A DNA stretch of 64,000 nt from Methanoregula sp. PtaB.Bin085 (GCF_002067035.1 NZ_MVQB01000027.1:124001-188000), one strand, 5' to 3'. Positions 45,145 through 54,776 are shown, counted from the stretch's first letter. The notes: generated by a model from the letters alone, not told the origin. Numbers and translations: made by a program.

Positions 45145-45831
45145 ATGATCCGGACAACGAACCTGACCAAAACCTACTATCCCGGCGTCGTCGAAGTTCC
45201 GGCGCTCAGGGGCATCAGCTTTGAGGTTCGCCGCGGCGATTTCCTCGGGCTGATGGGCCCGAGCGGCAGCGGGAAATCGACCCTGCTCCACCTGCTCGGC
45301 CTTCTCGATTTCCCGACATCGGGCACGATCGAGATCAATAGTCACGACGTGGCAGATATGGACGACGACGAGCGGACCGATTACCGGCTCCGGAAGATGG
45401 GATATATCTTCCAGGATTATGCTCTCGTGGCGGAACTGACCGTGCTCGAGAACGTGATGCTCACGGTGATGGCGCAGGGAAAGACCGAGGACGAGTGCCG
45501 GGAGGCCAGCAGGGAAGTGCTCTCGACCGTCGGCCTCTCCCACCGGCTCGGCCACCTGCCAAGGGAGCTGTCGGGAGGCGAGCAGCAGCGGGTGGCAATC
45601 GCCCGCAGCATGGTCAACCGCCCCATCATCCTCTTCGCCGACGAGCCCTGCGCCAACCTCGATACGGTGAACTCGAAGGCGGTCCTCGACCAGTTCCATA
45701 CCCTGAACGAGGAGTTCGGCCAGACCATCGTCATGGTTTCGCACGAGGAGTGGCACAAGGACTATTTCCACCGGATCGTGTACCTTAAGGACGGTCAGAT
45801 CGACCGCGACGAGGACCGCCGCGGGCACTAG
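45145..45831 (+). CDS. LolD/MacB-type ABC ATPase
   Basis: A 228-residue ATPase with Walker A GPSGSGKST (38-46), signature LSGGEQQ (142-148), Walker B ILFADEPCANLD (D166, E167) and the switch His in MVSHEEWHK. The ATG follows one base after the permease TAG. It ends in acidic and basic residues with no extra domain. Confidence 0.95.
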   Translation: MIRTTNLTKTYYPGVVEVPALRGISFEVRRGDFLGLMGPSGSGKSTLLHLLGLLDFPTSGTIEINSHDVADMDDDERTDYRLRKMGYIFQDYALVAELTVLENVMLTVMAQGKTEDECREASREVLSTVGLSHRLGHLPRELSGGEQQRVAIARSMVNRPIILFADEPCANLDTVNSKAVLDQFHTLNEEFGQTIVMVSHEEWHKDYFHRIVYLKDGQIDRDEDRRGH

Positions 45832-45852
45832 CCGGGATCCTGTGAAACCGTA

Positions 45853-46557
45853 ATGATAACGACCGTCTTCTTCGATCTCGATGATACGCTGTTCGACCAC
45901 CAGTACAGCCGCAGGTGCGGTTTTTCTGTCCTCAAAGAGATGCTCCCTGCGCTGTCATCGGCAGATATCCACGAGATGGAATTGTTCCACGAGCAGCTCA
46001 TATGGGCGAACTTCGAGAAGGTTCTCACTGGGGAATTACCCCTTGCCGATGCCATAACCGAAAGGATATGCAGGGTCTGTGCCCGGTTCGGTCAATCCCT
46101 TGCACCGGAAGATATCCCGGAGACCGTGCGGCGTTACGATGCCGGGTACCAGAAGAACCGGAGAATCATACCGGGGGGAAGGGAACTGCTGGAGAGGTTA
46201 CACGATGAAGTGCAGGTCGGGATTATCACGAATGGTTTTGGCAGTATCCAGAGAGAGAAGATCACGTGCCTGGAAATTTCCACGCTCATCGATATTGTCG
46301 TAATCTCCGAAGAGACGGGTTACCGGAAGCCGGACAAACGCATTTTTAAAAAGGCGCTTGCACTGGCCGGCTCCGGAGCAGCCGAGACGATATACGTCGG
46401 GGATTCCTGGAATATCGATATCGTTCCCGCTTCCGTATACGGCATGAACGCCGTCTGGCTGAACCGGTATGCTCTGCCATGCCCCGATCCTTCAGTTGCT
46501 CGGGAGATCACGTCGTACGAGGGGCTTGACGTACGGGAACTGCTGGATGACTACTGA
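45853..46557 (+). CDS. HAD-superfamily hydrolase
   Basis: A 234-residue haloacid dehalogenase-like enzyme. Motif I FFDLDDTLFD gives the nucleophile Asp; motif II is IITNGF; motif III RKPDKRIF; motif IV YVGDSWNIDIV. A helical cap of about 85 residues follows motif I, as in the YjjG/5'-nucleotidase-like subgroup. Substrate unknown. It follows the ABC operon by 21 nt and may be read through from it. Confidence 0.92.
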   Translation: MITTVFFDLDDTLFDHQYSRRCGFSVLKEMLPALSSADIHEMELFHEQLIWANFEKVLTGELPLADAITERICRVCARFGQSLAPEDIPETVRRYDAGYQKNRRIIPGGRELLERLHDEVQVGIITNGFGSIQREKITCLEISTLIDIVVISEETGYRKPDKRIFKKALALAGSGAAETIYVGDSWNIDIVPASVYGMNAVWLNRYALPCPDPSVAREITSYEGLDVRELLDDY

Positions 46558-46576
46558 CAAATGCAATGGAAGAAAA

Positions 46577-46649
46577 GGCCAGGGCCGAGACTCGAACCCG
46601 GGTCGGGGGATCCACAGTCCCCTAGGATGACCAACTACCCCACCCTGGC
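46577..46649 (-). tRNA. tRNA-His (anticodon GTG)
   Basis: Acceptor GCCAGGG pairs with CCCTGGC. Anticodon stem GGGGA/TCCCC holds loop CTGTGGA with anticodon GTG. T arm CCGGG-TTCGAGT-CTCGG. The discriminator is C, as required for histidine tRNA. Base -1 is T, so G-1 would be added after transcription. No intron, no CCA. Confidence 0.95.
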
Positions 46650-46982
46650 AGGTTTTTGGTTTTCCATCGCCAGACTGCTGGCAGATGTCCCTTTTACATT
46701 GGAAGTGGTCGCACTTTAAAGTATCCGTTTCAGTAATCAGGAGGGATGAGAAAAAAAACACCGCCTGCCGGTCTTCTGGTCCTGATACGTCTGCGATCCC
46801 TTTTGCTCTCCGGCCTTCGCAGGATGCGAGAGTGAGAATTAATAGGGTCAGACATCCATTACATATCAGGTGGCTCTGAACATTATTCCCCGATGATAAG
46901 GCGCGGCAGGGCATTCGCCGCTGCACCGGGATCCGGGAGTATCCGGTATTGTAGTTCAGAGCAGGGATACAGGGGGCAACAT
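46650..46982. other. Intergenic stretch upstream of tRNA-His and infB
   Basis: About 330 nt with promoters for the divergent tRNA-His and aIF5B genes. Possible TATA elements are AATGTAAAAG (minus strand, 46689-46697) for the tRNA, and ATTAATAG near 46836 for aIF5B. No gene is supported. Confidence 0.4.
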
Positions 46983-48761
46983 ATGGCGGATAACCCGAAG
47001 ATCAGGACGCCGATCGTCTGCGTCATGGGGCACGTGGACCACGGGAAGACCTCCCTGCTGGACCGCATCCGCGGCTCTTCGGTTGTCAGTTCGGAGGTCG
47101 GGGCGATCACCCAGCATATCGGCGCGACCATCGTCCCCATCGATGCCATCCGGAGCATGAGCGGCACGATGGGAAAGGCCCCCATCAACATCCCCGGCCT
47201 CCTGTTTATCGATACCCCCGGTCACCATGCGTTCACGACCCTTCGGGCGAGGGGGGGGGCGCTTGCCGACATGGCCATCCTTGTCGTCGATATCAGCCAG
47301 GGATTCCAGCCCCAGACTATCGAGGCCCTCCAGATCCTGCGGAACTGCAAGACACCGTTTGTCATTGCTGCCACCAAGATCGACCGGATCCACGGCTGGC
47401 GGGTCAACGAGAACGAGACGTTCGTCTCTTCGTTTACAAAGCAGAACGAGCGGGTGAAAGGCGATGTCGAGAACAAGACCTACGAGATTGTCGGCAAACT
47501 CGCCGAGCTCGGATTCTCGGCGGACCGTTTCGACCGCGTCGCGGACTTCCAGCGGAACCTCGCCATCGTGCCGGTCAGCGCCCATACCGGCGAGGGGATA
47601 GCCGACCTGCTGCTTGTTATGATCGGGCTCGCCCAGCGGTATATGAGCGATGAGCTGAAACTTTCAGTCGAAGGCCCGGGTGCCGGGACCGTGCTCGAGG
47701 TCAAGGAGGAGCGCGGACTCGGTACAACCCTTGACGTGATCCTGTACGATGGCACCCTTGCCGTCGGCGACGAGATTGCCGTCGCCACGCAGAAAGATGT
47801 CCTTGTCACAAAGGTGAGGTCGCTGTTAAAGCCCCGGCCGATGAAGGAGATTTTAGTCGAAGACCGGTTCGAGCGGGTGAAATCGGTGGCTGCTGCTGCA
47901 GGAATCAAGGTCACCGCCCCTGACCTCGAAGGGGTCATAGCAGGTTCTCCGTTCTTCGTCATCCGGAACAACCGGGAGGAAGTAGAAGCCCGGATCAAAA
48001 AAGAGATGACCGAGATCCACGTCAACCTCTCCGAGGAGGGGATCTCCATCAAGGCCGATACCATCGGGGCCCTCGAAGCACTCTGCAAGGAGCTCGAGGG
48101 CAAGGAGATCGGTGTCATGCGGGCTGAGGTCGGGCCGGTCAGCCGGCTCAACCTGATCGAGACCGAGACGGTCAAGAACCCGATGTTCCGGGTCCTGCTG
48201 TCGTTCAACACCCCCATCCTTCCCGATGCCGCCGAGATGCTGAAAAATCCGCTGTATACCCAGGTGAAGGTATTCGAGGGACGTGTCATCTACCAGCTGA
48301 TCGACCAGTACGTGGAGTGGCGCGACGAACAGAAACGCCTGCAGGAGAAACAGCGGTTCGAGCATGTCGTGATGCCGGCAAAGATACGGCTCCTGCCGGA
48401 CTGCGTCTTCCGGCAGAGCAATCCGGCGGTTGTCGGCGTGCGGGTCCTGGGGGGAAAACTCAGGAGCGACGTGGACCTGATCAAGCCTGACGGGAAGAAA
48501 GTCGGGCACCTCAAGACCATGCAGCTCCGGCAGGAATCGATCCGGGAGGCCGATGCCGGTCTCGAGGTGGCAATTTCCATTGAAGGGGCAACCGTGGGGC
48601 GGCAGGTGAGCGTGGGAGACGATCTGCTTGTCGATGTTCCCGAACGTCATATCAAGGTGCTCGAGAAAGAGATGATCAAGACCCTCAATACCAGCACGCA
48701 GGAGATCCTTTCCGAGTTCACCACCATGAAACGGAAAGCCGATCCCTTCTGGGGAAGGTAA
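46983..48761 (+). CDS. infB: Translation initiation factor aIF5B
   Basis: A 592-residue GTPase. G1 GHVDHGKTS (16-24), G3 DTPGHH (77-82) and G4 TKID (131-134, in place of NKID, as in many archaeal copies). Domains II-IV follow, with a C-terminal helix region. It promotes subunit joining. The ATG at 46983 follows a GGGGG site; the frame is open 30 codons upstream. No intein is present. The rps6e gene follows, the usual archaeal order. Confidence 0.96.
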   Translation: MADNPKIRTPIVCVMGHVDHGKTSLLDRIRGSSVVSSEVGAITQHIGATIVPIDAIRSMSGTMGKAPINIPGLLFIDTPGHHAFTTLRARGGALADMAILVVDISQGFQPQTIEALQILRNCKTPFVIAATKIDRIHGWRVNENETFVSSFTKQNERVKGDVENKTYEIVGKLAELGFSADRFDRVADFQRNLAIVPVSAHTGEGIADLLLVMIGLAQRYMSDELKLSVEGPGAGTVLEVKEERGLGTTLDVILYDGTLAVGDEIAVATQKDVLVTKVRSLLKPRPMKEILVEDRFERVKSVAAAAGIKVTAPDLEGVIAGSPFFVIRNNREEVEARIKKEMTEIHVNLSEEGISIKADTIGALEALCKELEGKEIGVMRAEVGPVSRLNLIETETVKNPMFRVLLSFNTPILPDAAEMLKNPLYTQVKVFEGRVIYQLIDQYVEWRDEQKRLQEKQRFEHVVMPAKIRLLPDCVFRQSNPAVVGVRVLGGKLRSDVDLIKPDGKKVGHLKTMQLRQESIREADAGLEVAISIEGATVGRQVSVGDDLLVDVPERHIKVLEKEMIKTLNTSTQEILSEFTTMKRKADPFWGR

Positions 48762-48938
48762 GCATTTTCTCGTTTCCTTTTTCTTCCGGATGATGTTTTG
48801 GGGACGCGAGGGTTTAATAGCGTACTGGTATAATTAAATGGGTACTTCTCATGTGCAGGCGGCTGTGCCCGCCATCCGGAGACGTGAAAACCCGGGTTTC
48901 AGGGTTCATAAGAGATTTCCTGTAAGGAGCAGAGACGA

Positions 48939-49364
48939 ATGGTCGAGTTCAAAGTCGTTGTATCAGACCCGAAGAATGGTCGCGCGTATAATGTGGACGC
49001 CAGTGGCGGCGCAGCAGGCGCTATCGTCGGGAAGCGTATCGGAGACGAGATCGATGCCGGGGCCCTCGGGCTTGCAGGATATAAACTCCGGATTACCGGT
49101 GCATCCGACCGGACCGGGATTGCCGCAAAGAAAGGCATCCCCGGTGCGGGCCGCAGGAACCTCCTGCTTGCCGGCGGTATCGGTTTTCACCCGGTGATGG
49201 ACGGGGAGCGGCGGAGAAAGACCATCCGCTCAAGCGAGATCACCCAGGACTTCGTCCAGATCAATGCCCTCGTGACCGCATACGGGGAGAAGAAGCTCGA
49301 TGAGCTCTTCCCCAAGGTCGAGGGAGAGAAGAAGGAAGAGAAGAAGAAAAAGGTCCGGAAATAA
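48939..49364 (+). CDS. rps6e: 30S ribosomal protein S6e
   Basis: A 141-residue protein beginning MVEFKVVVSDPKNGRAY, with GKRIGDEIDAGALGLAGYKL, then GFHPVMDGERRRKTIRS, all S6e signatures. The C-terminus is a Lys/Glu tail. GGAG lies 10 nt upstream of the ATG. A 7-T run follows the stop. Confidence 0.97.
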   Translation: MVEFKVVVSDPKNGRAYNVDASGGAAGAIVGKRIGDEIDAGALGLAGYKLRITGASDRTGIAAKKGIPGAGRRNLLLAGGIGFHPVMDGERRRKTIRSSEITQDFVQINALVTAYGEKKLDELFPKVEGEKKEEKKKKVRK

Positions 49365-49369
49365 CATAC

Positions 49370-49376
49370 TTTTTTT
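49370..49376 (+). terminator. T-run after rps6e
   Basis: Seven T residues 5 nt after the stop codon, in the style of archaeal oligo-T termination. Confidence 0.5.
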
Positions 49377-49594
49377 ACGTTCCCCCCTGCTTTCGCAGCC
49401 GGAGGGATATCCTGCCGTTGTGCAGGGAAGATCTAAACGTACCGGTTCCCTGACGGCGCTGGCATTCCGCGGGATGCTGAAAACACCCGTAAAGAAGGTC
49501 AGGGCGGGCATCTTCAGCCGTCAGGAATTTCAGGATTCCCGGGATTGATTATCATCCGGTGCAGGACGGTACCCGAATGAGCGGGGAAAAAAGA

Positions 49595-50083
49595 TTACAC
49601 GGCAGCGGTAACGCTCGCTTCACCGTACGATGAGGTGTTGCCCGCTGACTGAAGGGACTGGCCGTTCCTGTAAATCTCGACGGTAATTTCATGCCGTGAT
49701 GAATCTTCCTTGTGGAACGTTGCGCTTACTGTCCCGGTTGCATTCTCGACTTCGAAGAACCGGTCACCGGAGTTCCGGGTGGCCGTCATATTTCCTTCCA
49801 TGCCGTACTCACCGGCAAAGCCGCCGATATAATTTACCCTCACGAAGACGCCCTGGGTCGGGACGGTGACCGGCACCTGGGTCCTGATCACGGACGGGGC
49901 AACACCAACCACGGCGCTCTGCCCGGACGATCCCGGGGTTGCAGATTGCTGGCCGGGAGAAGCCTGTCCCGGGTTGCTGTCGCCCATAAAAAAGATCAGA
50001 GCGACAACAATGACTGCAATGACACCAACAACCGCTGCAATAATAACCCATGGCTTTTCAAACGGATCCTTTCGTCTTCTCAT
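49595..50083 (-). CDS. Membrane-anchored protein of unknown function
   Basis: A 162-residue protein with a basic N-terminus, one TM helix (about 12-33), a Ser/Gln/Pro-rich linker and a beta-rich external domain of about 90 residues (VFVRVNYIGGFAGEYG, FEVENATGTVSATFHK, EITVEIYRNGQSL). Resembles small archaeal surface proteins; no specific family. Independent unit on the minus strand. Confidence 0.75.
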   Translation of the reverse strand: MRRRKDPFEKPWVIIAAVVGVIAVIVVALIFFMGDSNPGQASPGQQSATPGSSGQSAVVGVAPSVIRTQVPVTVPTQGVFVRVNYIGGFAGEYGMEGNMTATRNSGDRFFEVENATGTVSATFHKEDSSRHEITVEIYRNGQSLQSAGNTSSYGEASVTAAV

Positions 50084-50205
50084 AATGCTCCCAGATTCTG
50101 ATGTCTGAAGAAATGTAAAAAAAGAATCAGCAAAAAACTTTCTTATTTGGAATAGGGCAAATTCCCGGAATACACTGTTCGTTCAGGTGTAAGCACGCGG
50201 GAACT

Positions 50206-50664
50206 CTACTTCTTTGCCGTACCCTTGAGCGCATCCAGGAGATCTTCACATGGTATCCCGTAACTCTTTGCCAGCACGACCAGTGCAGCAGGGGGGAGGA
50301 GATGTGCGTCAAATTTTTCACGGATAATCCGGTTCATCTCAGCGACAACTTCCGTCTCGTCAAGGGATCGCGCCCGGGCAATCCGCCCGATCAGGTCCTG
50401 GACAGGATCATGACGTTCGAAAATGCCGGAGGTGGGCCTGAACCCGACCGGTATTGTCAGCCCGGAGATATCGAACCGCGGCGTATAGAGACCGTCCTCA
50501 AGACCGAGAAGCCCCTCCTCCTCCGCACGTCTGAGCAGGAGGTTGGCCTGTTCGGTACTCATCCACTTCCTGTCGAGCGCATAATAATAGACGAGCTCGT
50601 TTTTTCGCATCCCGGCCTTCCGCGTATGCCGGAACGGGGCGGCAATAGTCAGCCGGAGGGTCAC
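50206..50664 (-). CDS. DUF2240-family protein
   Basis: A 152-residue archaeal protein: LTIAAPFRHTRKAGMRKNELV, LDRKWMSTEQANLLLRRAEEEGLL and PRFDISGLTIPVGFRPTSG fit DUF2240, a helix-rich family of unknown role with winged-helix character in its first half. Its start overlaps the stop of the upstream gene by 4 nt, so the two are coupled. Confidence 0.8.
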   Translation of the reverse strand: MTLRLTIAAPFRHTRKAGMRKNELVYYYALDRKWMSTEQANLLLRRAEEEGLLGLEDGLYTPRFDISGLTIPVGFRPTSGIFERHDPVQDLIGRIARARSLDETEVVAEMNRIIREKFDAHLLPPAALVVLAKSYGIPCEDLLDALKGTAKK

Positions 50665-51083
50665 TTCCTGGCACCCAGGAGGATATTTTTCATATCAAGG
50701 GCATCGAGTCCTTCCCCGTGACCTTCCTTAGCGATATCGATGTCCGTCCGCGACACCTGGTCCGTGAGGCGGAGATAGAAGACATCGTTTGCTATAGGCA
50801 CTCTGCTGCCCCCGCGCAGGGCGAGAGCCAGTACGGATGCCTGGAAATCTGCAGCTTCGGTTATGGCTCCCAGCCGGAGTACATCGGGCGTGATATCCCC
50901 GAACGTTGCCCGGTCTACGGCAATCCGGATTTTCAGCCTGACTTTTACGAGTTCCTTTCCGGTGGTCTTGGTCGATTCCTCGCCATCCAGGCCGGCGATA
51001 TAGTTCAGGGTCTCGTTGAAGGGCATCCCCATGGCAAACGAGAGATCCACCCGCTGGGGGAAACGATAATAGATCCTCCGCAT
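50661..51083 (-). CDS. Archaeal protein of unknown function, coupled to DUF2240 gene
   Basis: A 140-residue soluble protein. Visible: KVRLKIRIAVDRATFGDITPDVLRLGAITEAADFQASVL (in parts) and a C-terminal MKNILLGARK. No family recognised. It overlaps the DUF2240 gene by 4 nt, suggesting a functional pair. Confidence 0.75.
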   Translation of the reverse strand: MRRIYYRFPQRVDLSFAMGMPFNETLNYIAGLDGEESTKTTGKELVKVRLKIRIAVDRATFGDITPDVLRLGAITEAADFQASVLALALRGGSRVPIANDVFYLRLTDQVSRTDIDIAKEGHGEGLDALDMKNILLGARK

Positions 51084-51191
51084 AGCTAGACAGTTTGCGG
51101 GGCCGAAAGAAAAAAGATTGCTGGTACGGTTCCACTGTCGGTTCTAAAACCGGTAAAAGCCCGAACCGGGAAAAAGGGATGATATGGATGT

Positions 51192-51569
51192 TTATTCGAG
51201 TAACAGTGCGTTGATGACGCCGTTCTGGCCGGGGCGGCTGGTGATGCGGGCGCTGCCAAGCTCGGTCTTGATGACTGCACCCTTGGTGAGCAGGTTCCGG
51301 CGGACGTAGTTGGGGTTTGCCGTGTTCTGTTCCACGGTCTCGATCTTTACCTTCTTCGTCACGCCATCCTTGGGATTGGTCACGTTGGCGTAGCCGGCAC
51401 GGAGGGCGATGACGAGGTTGTTGCCGCCAAAGGTCCGGATGATTCTCCTCCGGTCCTCGCCGATGTGGGTGTCTGCCGGTGCACGACCGATCTCTGCTCT
51501 GCGTTTCTTCTGTGCCGGGCGGCGCCTGCCCCCGGTTACCTTCCGTACGGATTCTCCCTGCCACTGCAT
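51192..51569 (-). CDS. rps8e: 30S ribosomal protein S8e
   Basis: A 125-residue protein: MQWQGESVRKVTGGRRRPAQKK is the S8e start, with EIGRAPADTHIGEDRRRIIRTFGGN and the C-terminal GSARITSRPGQNGVINALLLE split over strands. Monocistronic on the minus strand between two unrelated units. A TATA-like TATTTATAG lies about 70 nt upstream of the ATG. Confidence 0.97.
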   Translation of the reverse strand: MQWQGESVRKVTGGRRRPAQKKRRAEIGRAPADTHIGEDRRRIIRTFGGNNLVIALRAGYANVTNPKDGVTKKVKIETVEQNTANPNYVRRNLLTKGAVIKTELGSARITSRPGQNGVINALLLE

Positions 51570-51679
51570 GATGTTACTCCTGTTGTGTCTTCTGCGGAAT
51601 CCCGTTCCACAGGTGGTGCTCTATATATTGACCGCTGGTTTATTTATAGTACTACTTCGTCCTCCGCACCACGCCGGGG

Positions 51680-52327
51680 TTACTTCAGGATCTCATCGAG
51701 GAGTTCCTGTACCCCGTCGCCCGTCTTCAGGTTCGTCCGGAATACCGGCATCTTCGGGTTGTACCGGGCAATGTCTTTCTGCATCCGGTCGAGGTTGGCC
51801 CCTACGAGCGGCGCGAGATCGACCTTGTTGATGACGCCGATCGTGCAGTCCCGGAACATCATCGGGTGCTTATTCACGACATCGTCCCCTTCCGTGGAGC
51901 TCACAACAACGATCCTCTTCTCGGCGCCGAGACGGAAATCGGTGGGGCAGACCATGTTGCCGACATTCTCGATAAAGAGGATGTCGATGGTATCGAGCGG
52001 GAGGTGGTCGATTGCATGCTCCACAAGGTGGGCATCGAGATGGCATTCCTTGCCGGTATTGGCATTATACGCGGGAATCCCCAGCGCAACGATTCGTCTG
52101 AAGTCGTCATCCCCGTACACGTCACCTGCGATCGCCCCTGCACGGAGCCCTTTCTTCTCGAGGTGCGGGACGAGACGTTCGATCAGGGCGGTCTTGCCGG
52201 ATCCGATAGCTCCCAGGAGGTCGAACGCCCTGACATTATGGGATTTCAGGTGCCGGGCATTCCTGTCTGCAAGCGCGTTGTTGGTCTCGTAGACATCCTT
52301 CTCGAGCCGGACGTCGATATGGTGCAT
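51680..52327 (-). CDS. hypB: Hydrogenase nickel incorporation GTPase HypB
   Basis: A 215-residue protein. P-loop GAIGSGKTAL (39-48), then CHLDAHLVEHA with the Cys and His of the metal site at the GTPase interface, ENVGNMVCP and NKVDLAP. It lacks an N-terminal His-rich stretch. It inserts nickel into hydrogenase large subunits with HypA. The start region is divergent from SRP19 with 55 nt between, so promoters overlap. Confidence 0.96.
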   Translation of the reverse strand: MHHIDVRLEKDVYETNNALADRNARHLKSHNVRAFDLLGAIGSGKTALIERLVPHLEKKGLRAGAIAGDVYGDDDFRRIVALGIPAYNANTGKECHLDAHLVEHAIDHLPLDTIDILFIENVGNMVCPTDFRLGAEKRIVVVSSTEGDDVVNKHPMMFRDCTIGVINKVDLAPLVGANLDRMQKDIARYNPKMPVFRTNLKTGDGVQELLDEILK

Positions 52328-52382
52328 GTCCTAAGATTTCGAGCGTACACTGTTTATACCTTGACCCACAAACTCTCCTGCA

Positions 52383-52664
52383 ATGGCAAAGGTCCAGGGC
52401 GAGTGCATCCTCTATCCCTGCTATTTCAATGCAGGATATACGCGCATGGAAGGGCGGCGCGTTGTAAAAAAACAGGGCGTCAAGGCCCCGGTGATCACCG
52501 ATCTTGAGCGCGCACTGAAACGTGCCGGGATAAAATACCGGGTGGAAGACCGCCACCACCCCGCACACTGGTCCCGGAAGGAGGGGAGGATCGTGGCTGA
52601 GTGGACAAAGGGAAAGGAGGCGCTGATAAAGAAGGTTGCAGAGAAGCTCGAGGTGCGCAAATGA
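52383..52664 (+). CDS. srp19: Signal recognition particle 19 kDa protein
   Basis: A 93-residue protein: ILYPCYFNAGYTRMEGRRV, RALKRAGIKYRVEDRHHPAHW and GRIVAEWTKGKEAL fit SRP19, which binds the tips of SRP RNA. Its stop overlaps the PHP gene start (ATGA). Confidence 0.95.
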   Translation: MAKVQGECILYPCYFNAGYTRMEGRRVVKKQGVKAPVITDLERALKRAGIKYRVEDRHHPAHWSRKEGRIVAEWTKGKEALIKKVAEKLEVRK

Positions 52665-53314
52665 CCGGCATGTATGACCTGCATACCCATTCGATCCTTT
52701 CTGACGGTGAGATGCTGCCCATCGAACTGATCCGCAGGATGTCGGTCCTCGGGTATTCTACCGTTGCAATCACCGACCATGTCGATACCTCAAACGCCGT
52801 ACCGGTAGTTGAAACGCTTGAACAGGTCCGCACCTCAGCCCGGCTCTTTGGCGTCAGGCTTCTCTGCGGCGTGGAGATAACCCACGTACCCCCGGCCCAG
52901 ATCGCCGGCCTTGCCCGGAAGGCAAAAAAGGCCGGGGCGGATATCGTTGTGGTCCACGGGGAAACTCCCGTAGAGCCGGTCGCCCCCGGAACAAACCGTG
53001 CAGCCTGCAGCTGCAGGGACGTGGATGTCCTTGCCCACCCGGGGCTTATCACCATCGATGATGCGCGGCTTGCAGCGAAAAACGGCATCGCTCTCGAGCT
53101 CACGTCAAGGGGCGGCCACAACCGGACAAACGGCCATGTAGCCCGGATCGCAGGCGGAGCAGGATGCCAGCTGGTCATCGACTCGGATGCTCATGCACCG
53201 GGCGATCTTCTGGACAGGCGCGCGAAAATTATCGTTGCCAGAGGGGCCGGACTGACCGAAAAGGAATGCAGGAAGGTTATATCTTTAAATATCGACCAAT
53301 TTCTCATTTCCTGA
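52661..53314 (+). CDS. PHP-domain phosphoesterase (YcdX/PolX-like)
   Basis: A 217-residue protein from the ATG at 52661, overlapping srp19. Metal-binding PHP motifs: DLHTHSILSDGE (motif 1), ITDHVD (motif 2), CGVEITHVPP (motif 3), DVLAHPG (motif 4) and DSDAHAPGD (motif 5). A histidinol phosphatase or YcdX-like role is possible. In archaea this gene commonly follows srp19. Substrate unproven. Confidence 0.92.
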   Translation: MTGMYDLHTHSILSDGEMLPIELIRRMSVLGYSTVAITDHVDTSNAVPVVETLEQVRTSARLFGVRLLCGVEITHVPPAQIAGLARKAKKAGADIVVVHGETPVEPVAPGTNRAACSCRDVDVLAHPGLITIDDARLAAKNGIALELTSRGGHNRTNGHVARIAGGAGCQLVIDSDAHAPGDLLDRRAKIIVARGAGLTEKECRKVISLNIDQFLIS

Positions 53315-53325
53315 ATTTTCTATAT

Positions 53326-53376
53326 ATACTTTCACGCAAGTTTTAAATACTGTTGTGTCTCACATATATAGATTAC
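53326..53376 (+). promoter_or_regulatory. AT-rich promoter region of gar1-tfb
   Basis: Two TATA-like runs, CTATATATACT near 53329 and CACATATATAGAT near 53362, lie 40-90 nt before the gar1 GTG. The nearest one is about 50 nt upstream. Confidence 0.5.
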
Positions 53377-53416
53377 TAAATTAATTCAGCATTGATCGTA
53401 GTTCCGAGGTTGTTGC

Positions 53417-53641
53417 GTGAAGGTTGTTGGCCGGGCGATGAGCATCATTGGTGACCGGATGCTCATCATCCAGTGTGATGCCGCCCAGCTCCCGCCGTTA
53501 TACAGCGAAGTGACCGATCGGAGGATGAAACCTGTCGGGAAGATTCTTGATCTTTTCGGCAACGTGAAAGCACCCTATGCGGCAGTCCTCTGCCGCGAAA
53601 AATGCTCCATCCGGCCCGATGAGAAACTCTTCGCACGATAA
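53417..53641 (+). CDS. gar1: Gar1-like H/ACA RNP protein
   Basis: A 74-residue protein starting with GTG: VGKILDLFGNVKAPYAAVL is the Gar1 hallmark. It helps H/ACA RNPs make pseudouridine. Followed by tfb after 57 nt, a conserved archaeal pairing. Confidence 0.92.
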   Translation: MKVVGRAMSIIGDRMLIIQCDAAQLPPLYSEVTDRRMKPVGKILDLFGNVKAPYAAVLCREKCSIRPDEKLFAR

Positions 53642-53697
53642 GCGCCAATACCGGAGTGCACCGTCCCAAAGAACACAGTACCCTTCAAGTCTGGTGA

Positions 53698-54708
53698 ATG
53701 TGGATGCAGGAAGTAGAAAAATTAAAAGTCCTCCAGTCCGAGCGCGAGGCGCTCAAGACCCGAATCAAACAGAAAGAGCAGGAGAAAAAAGCCGAGAACC
53801 ACACCGAAACTGTCTGCCCGGAATGCGGCAGCAGGCAGCTCGTGCACGACTACGAGCGTGCGGAACTGGTGTGCCAGAGCTGCGGGCTTGTCATCGATGA
53901 CGATTTCATTGATCGCGGCCCCGAATGGCGTGCCTTCGACCATGACCAGCGGATGAAGCGGTCACGCGTCGGGGCACCGATGACCTTTACCATCCACGAC
54001 AAGGGCCTTTCGACCATGATCGACTGGCGGAACCGGGATTCGTACGGCAGGGCGATATCGTCAAAGAACCGCGCCCAGCTCTACCGTCTCCGCAAGTGGC
54101 AGCGCCGTATCCGCGTCAGCAACGCAACCGAGCGGAACCTTGCCTTCGCACTCTCGGAACTCGACCGTATGGCCTCGGCACTCGGCCTCCCGCGGAACGT
54201 GCGGGAAACCGCTGCGGTCGTGTACCGTGACGCTGTCGACAAGAACCTCATCCGCGGCCGGAGCATCGAGGGCGTTGCCGCAGCAGCGCTCTATGCAGCC
54301 TGCCGGCAGTGCAGCGTCCCGCGTACGCTTGACGAGATTGCAGAAGTGTCCCGTGTTTCAAGGAAGGAGATCGGCAGGACCTACCGGTTCATCTCCCGCG
54401 AACTGGGTCTCAAGCTCCTCCCGACCTCGCCGATTGATTACGTGCCCAGGTTCTGCTCGGGGCTCACCCTCAAGGGAGAGGTCCAGAGCCGTGCCGTGGA
54501 GATCCTCCGGCAGGCCGGCGAACGCGAGCTGACGAGCGGCAGGGGCCCGACCGGTGTTGCCGCTGCAGCCATCTACATCTCCTCCATCCTCGGGGGCGAG
54601 CGCCGGACCCAGCGCGAGGTTGCAGAAGTGGCTGGCGTCACCGAAGTAACCATCCGGAACCGGTACAAGGAACTTGCAGAGAAACTCGATATCGAGATCA
54701 TCCTCTGA
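53698..54708 (+). CDS. tfb: Transcription initiation factor TFB
   Basis: A 336-residue protein; ATG at 53698 or 53704. A Lys/Glu coiled lead (1-35), zinc ribbon with C40, C43, C59 and C62 (CPECGS and CQSCG), B-reader/finger region [21 protein letters not shown] (in parts), then two cyclin-like repeats (about 135-230 and 235-325). Recruits RNA polymerase to TBP-TATA. A T-run follows the stop. Confidence 0.96.
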   Translation: MWMQEVEKLKVLQSEREALKTRIKQKEQEKKAENHTETVCPECGSRQLVHDYERAELVCQSCGLVIDDDFIDRGPEWRAFDHDQRMKRSRVGAPMTFTIHDKGLSTMIDWRNRDSYGRAISSKNRAQLYRLRKWQRRIRVSNATERNLAFALSELDRMASALGLPRNVRETAAVVYRDAVDKNLIRGRSIEGVAAAALYAACRQCSVPRTLDEIAEVSRVSRKEIGRTYRFISRELGLKLLPTSPIDYVPRFCSGLTLKGEVQSRAVEILRQAGERELTSGRGPTGVAAAAIYISSILGGERRTQREVAEVAGVTEVTIRNRYKELAEKLDIEIIL

Positions 54709-54710
54709 TC

Positions 54711-54716
54711 TTTTTT
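54711..54716 (+). terminator. T-run after tfb
   Basis: Six T residues just after the stop codon; archaeal oligo-T termination is likely. Confidence 0.45.
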
Positions 54717-54776
54717 CCGGTGCCTGACACCAACAACTATATTCCACCGGCACAGAATCTATTAACCACATCACGC

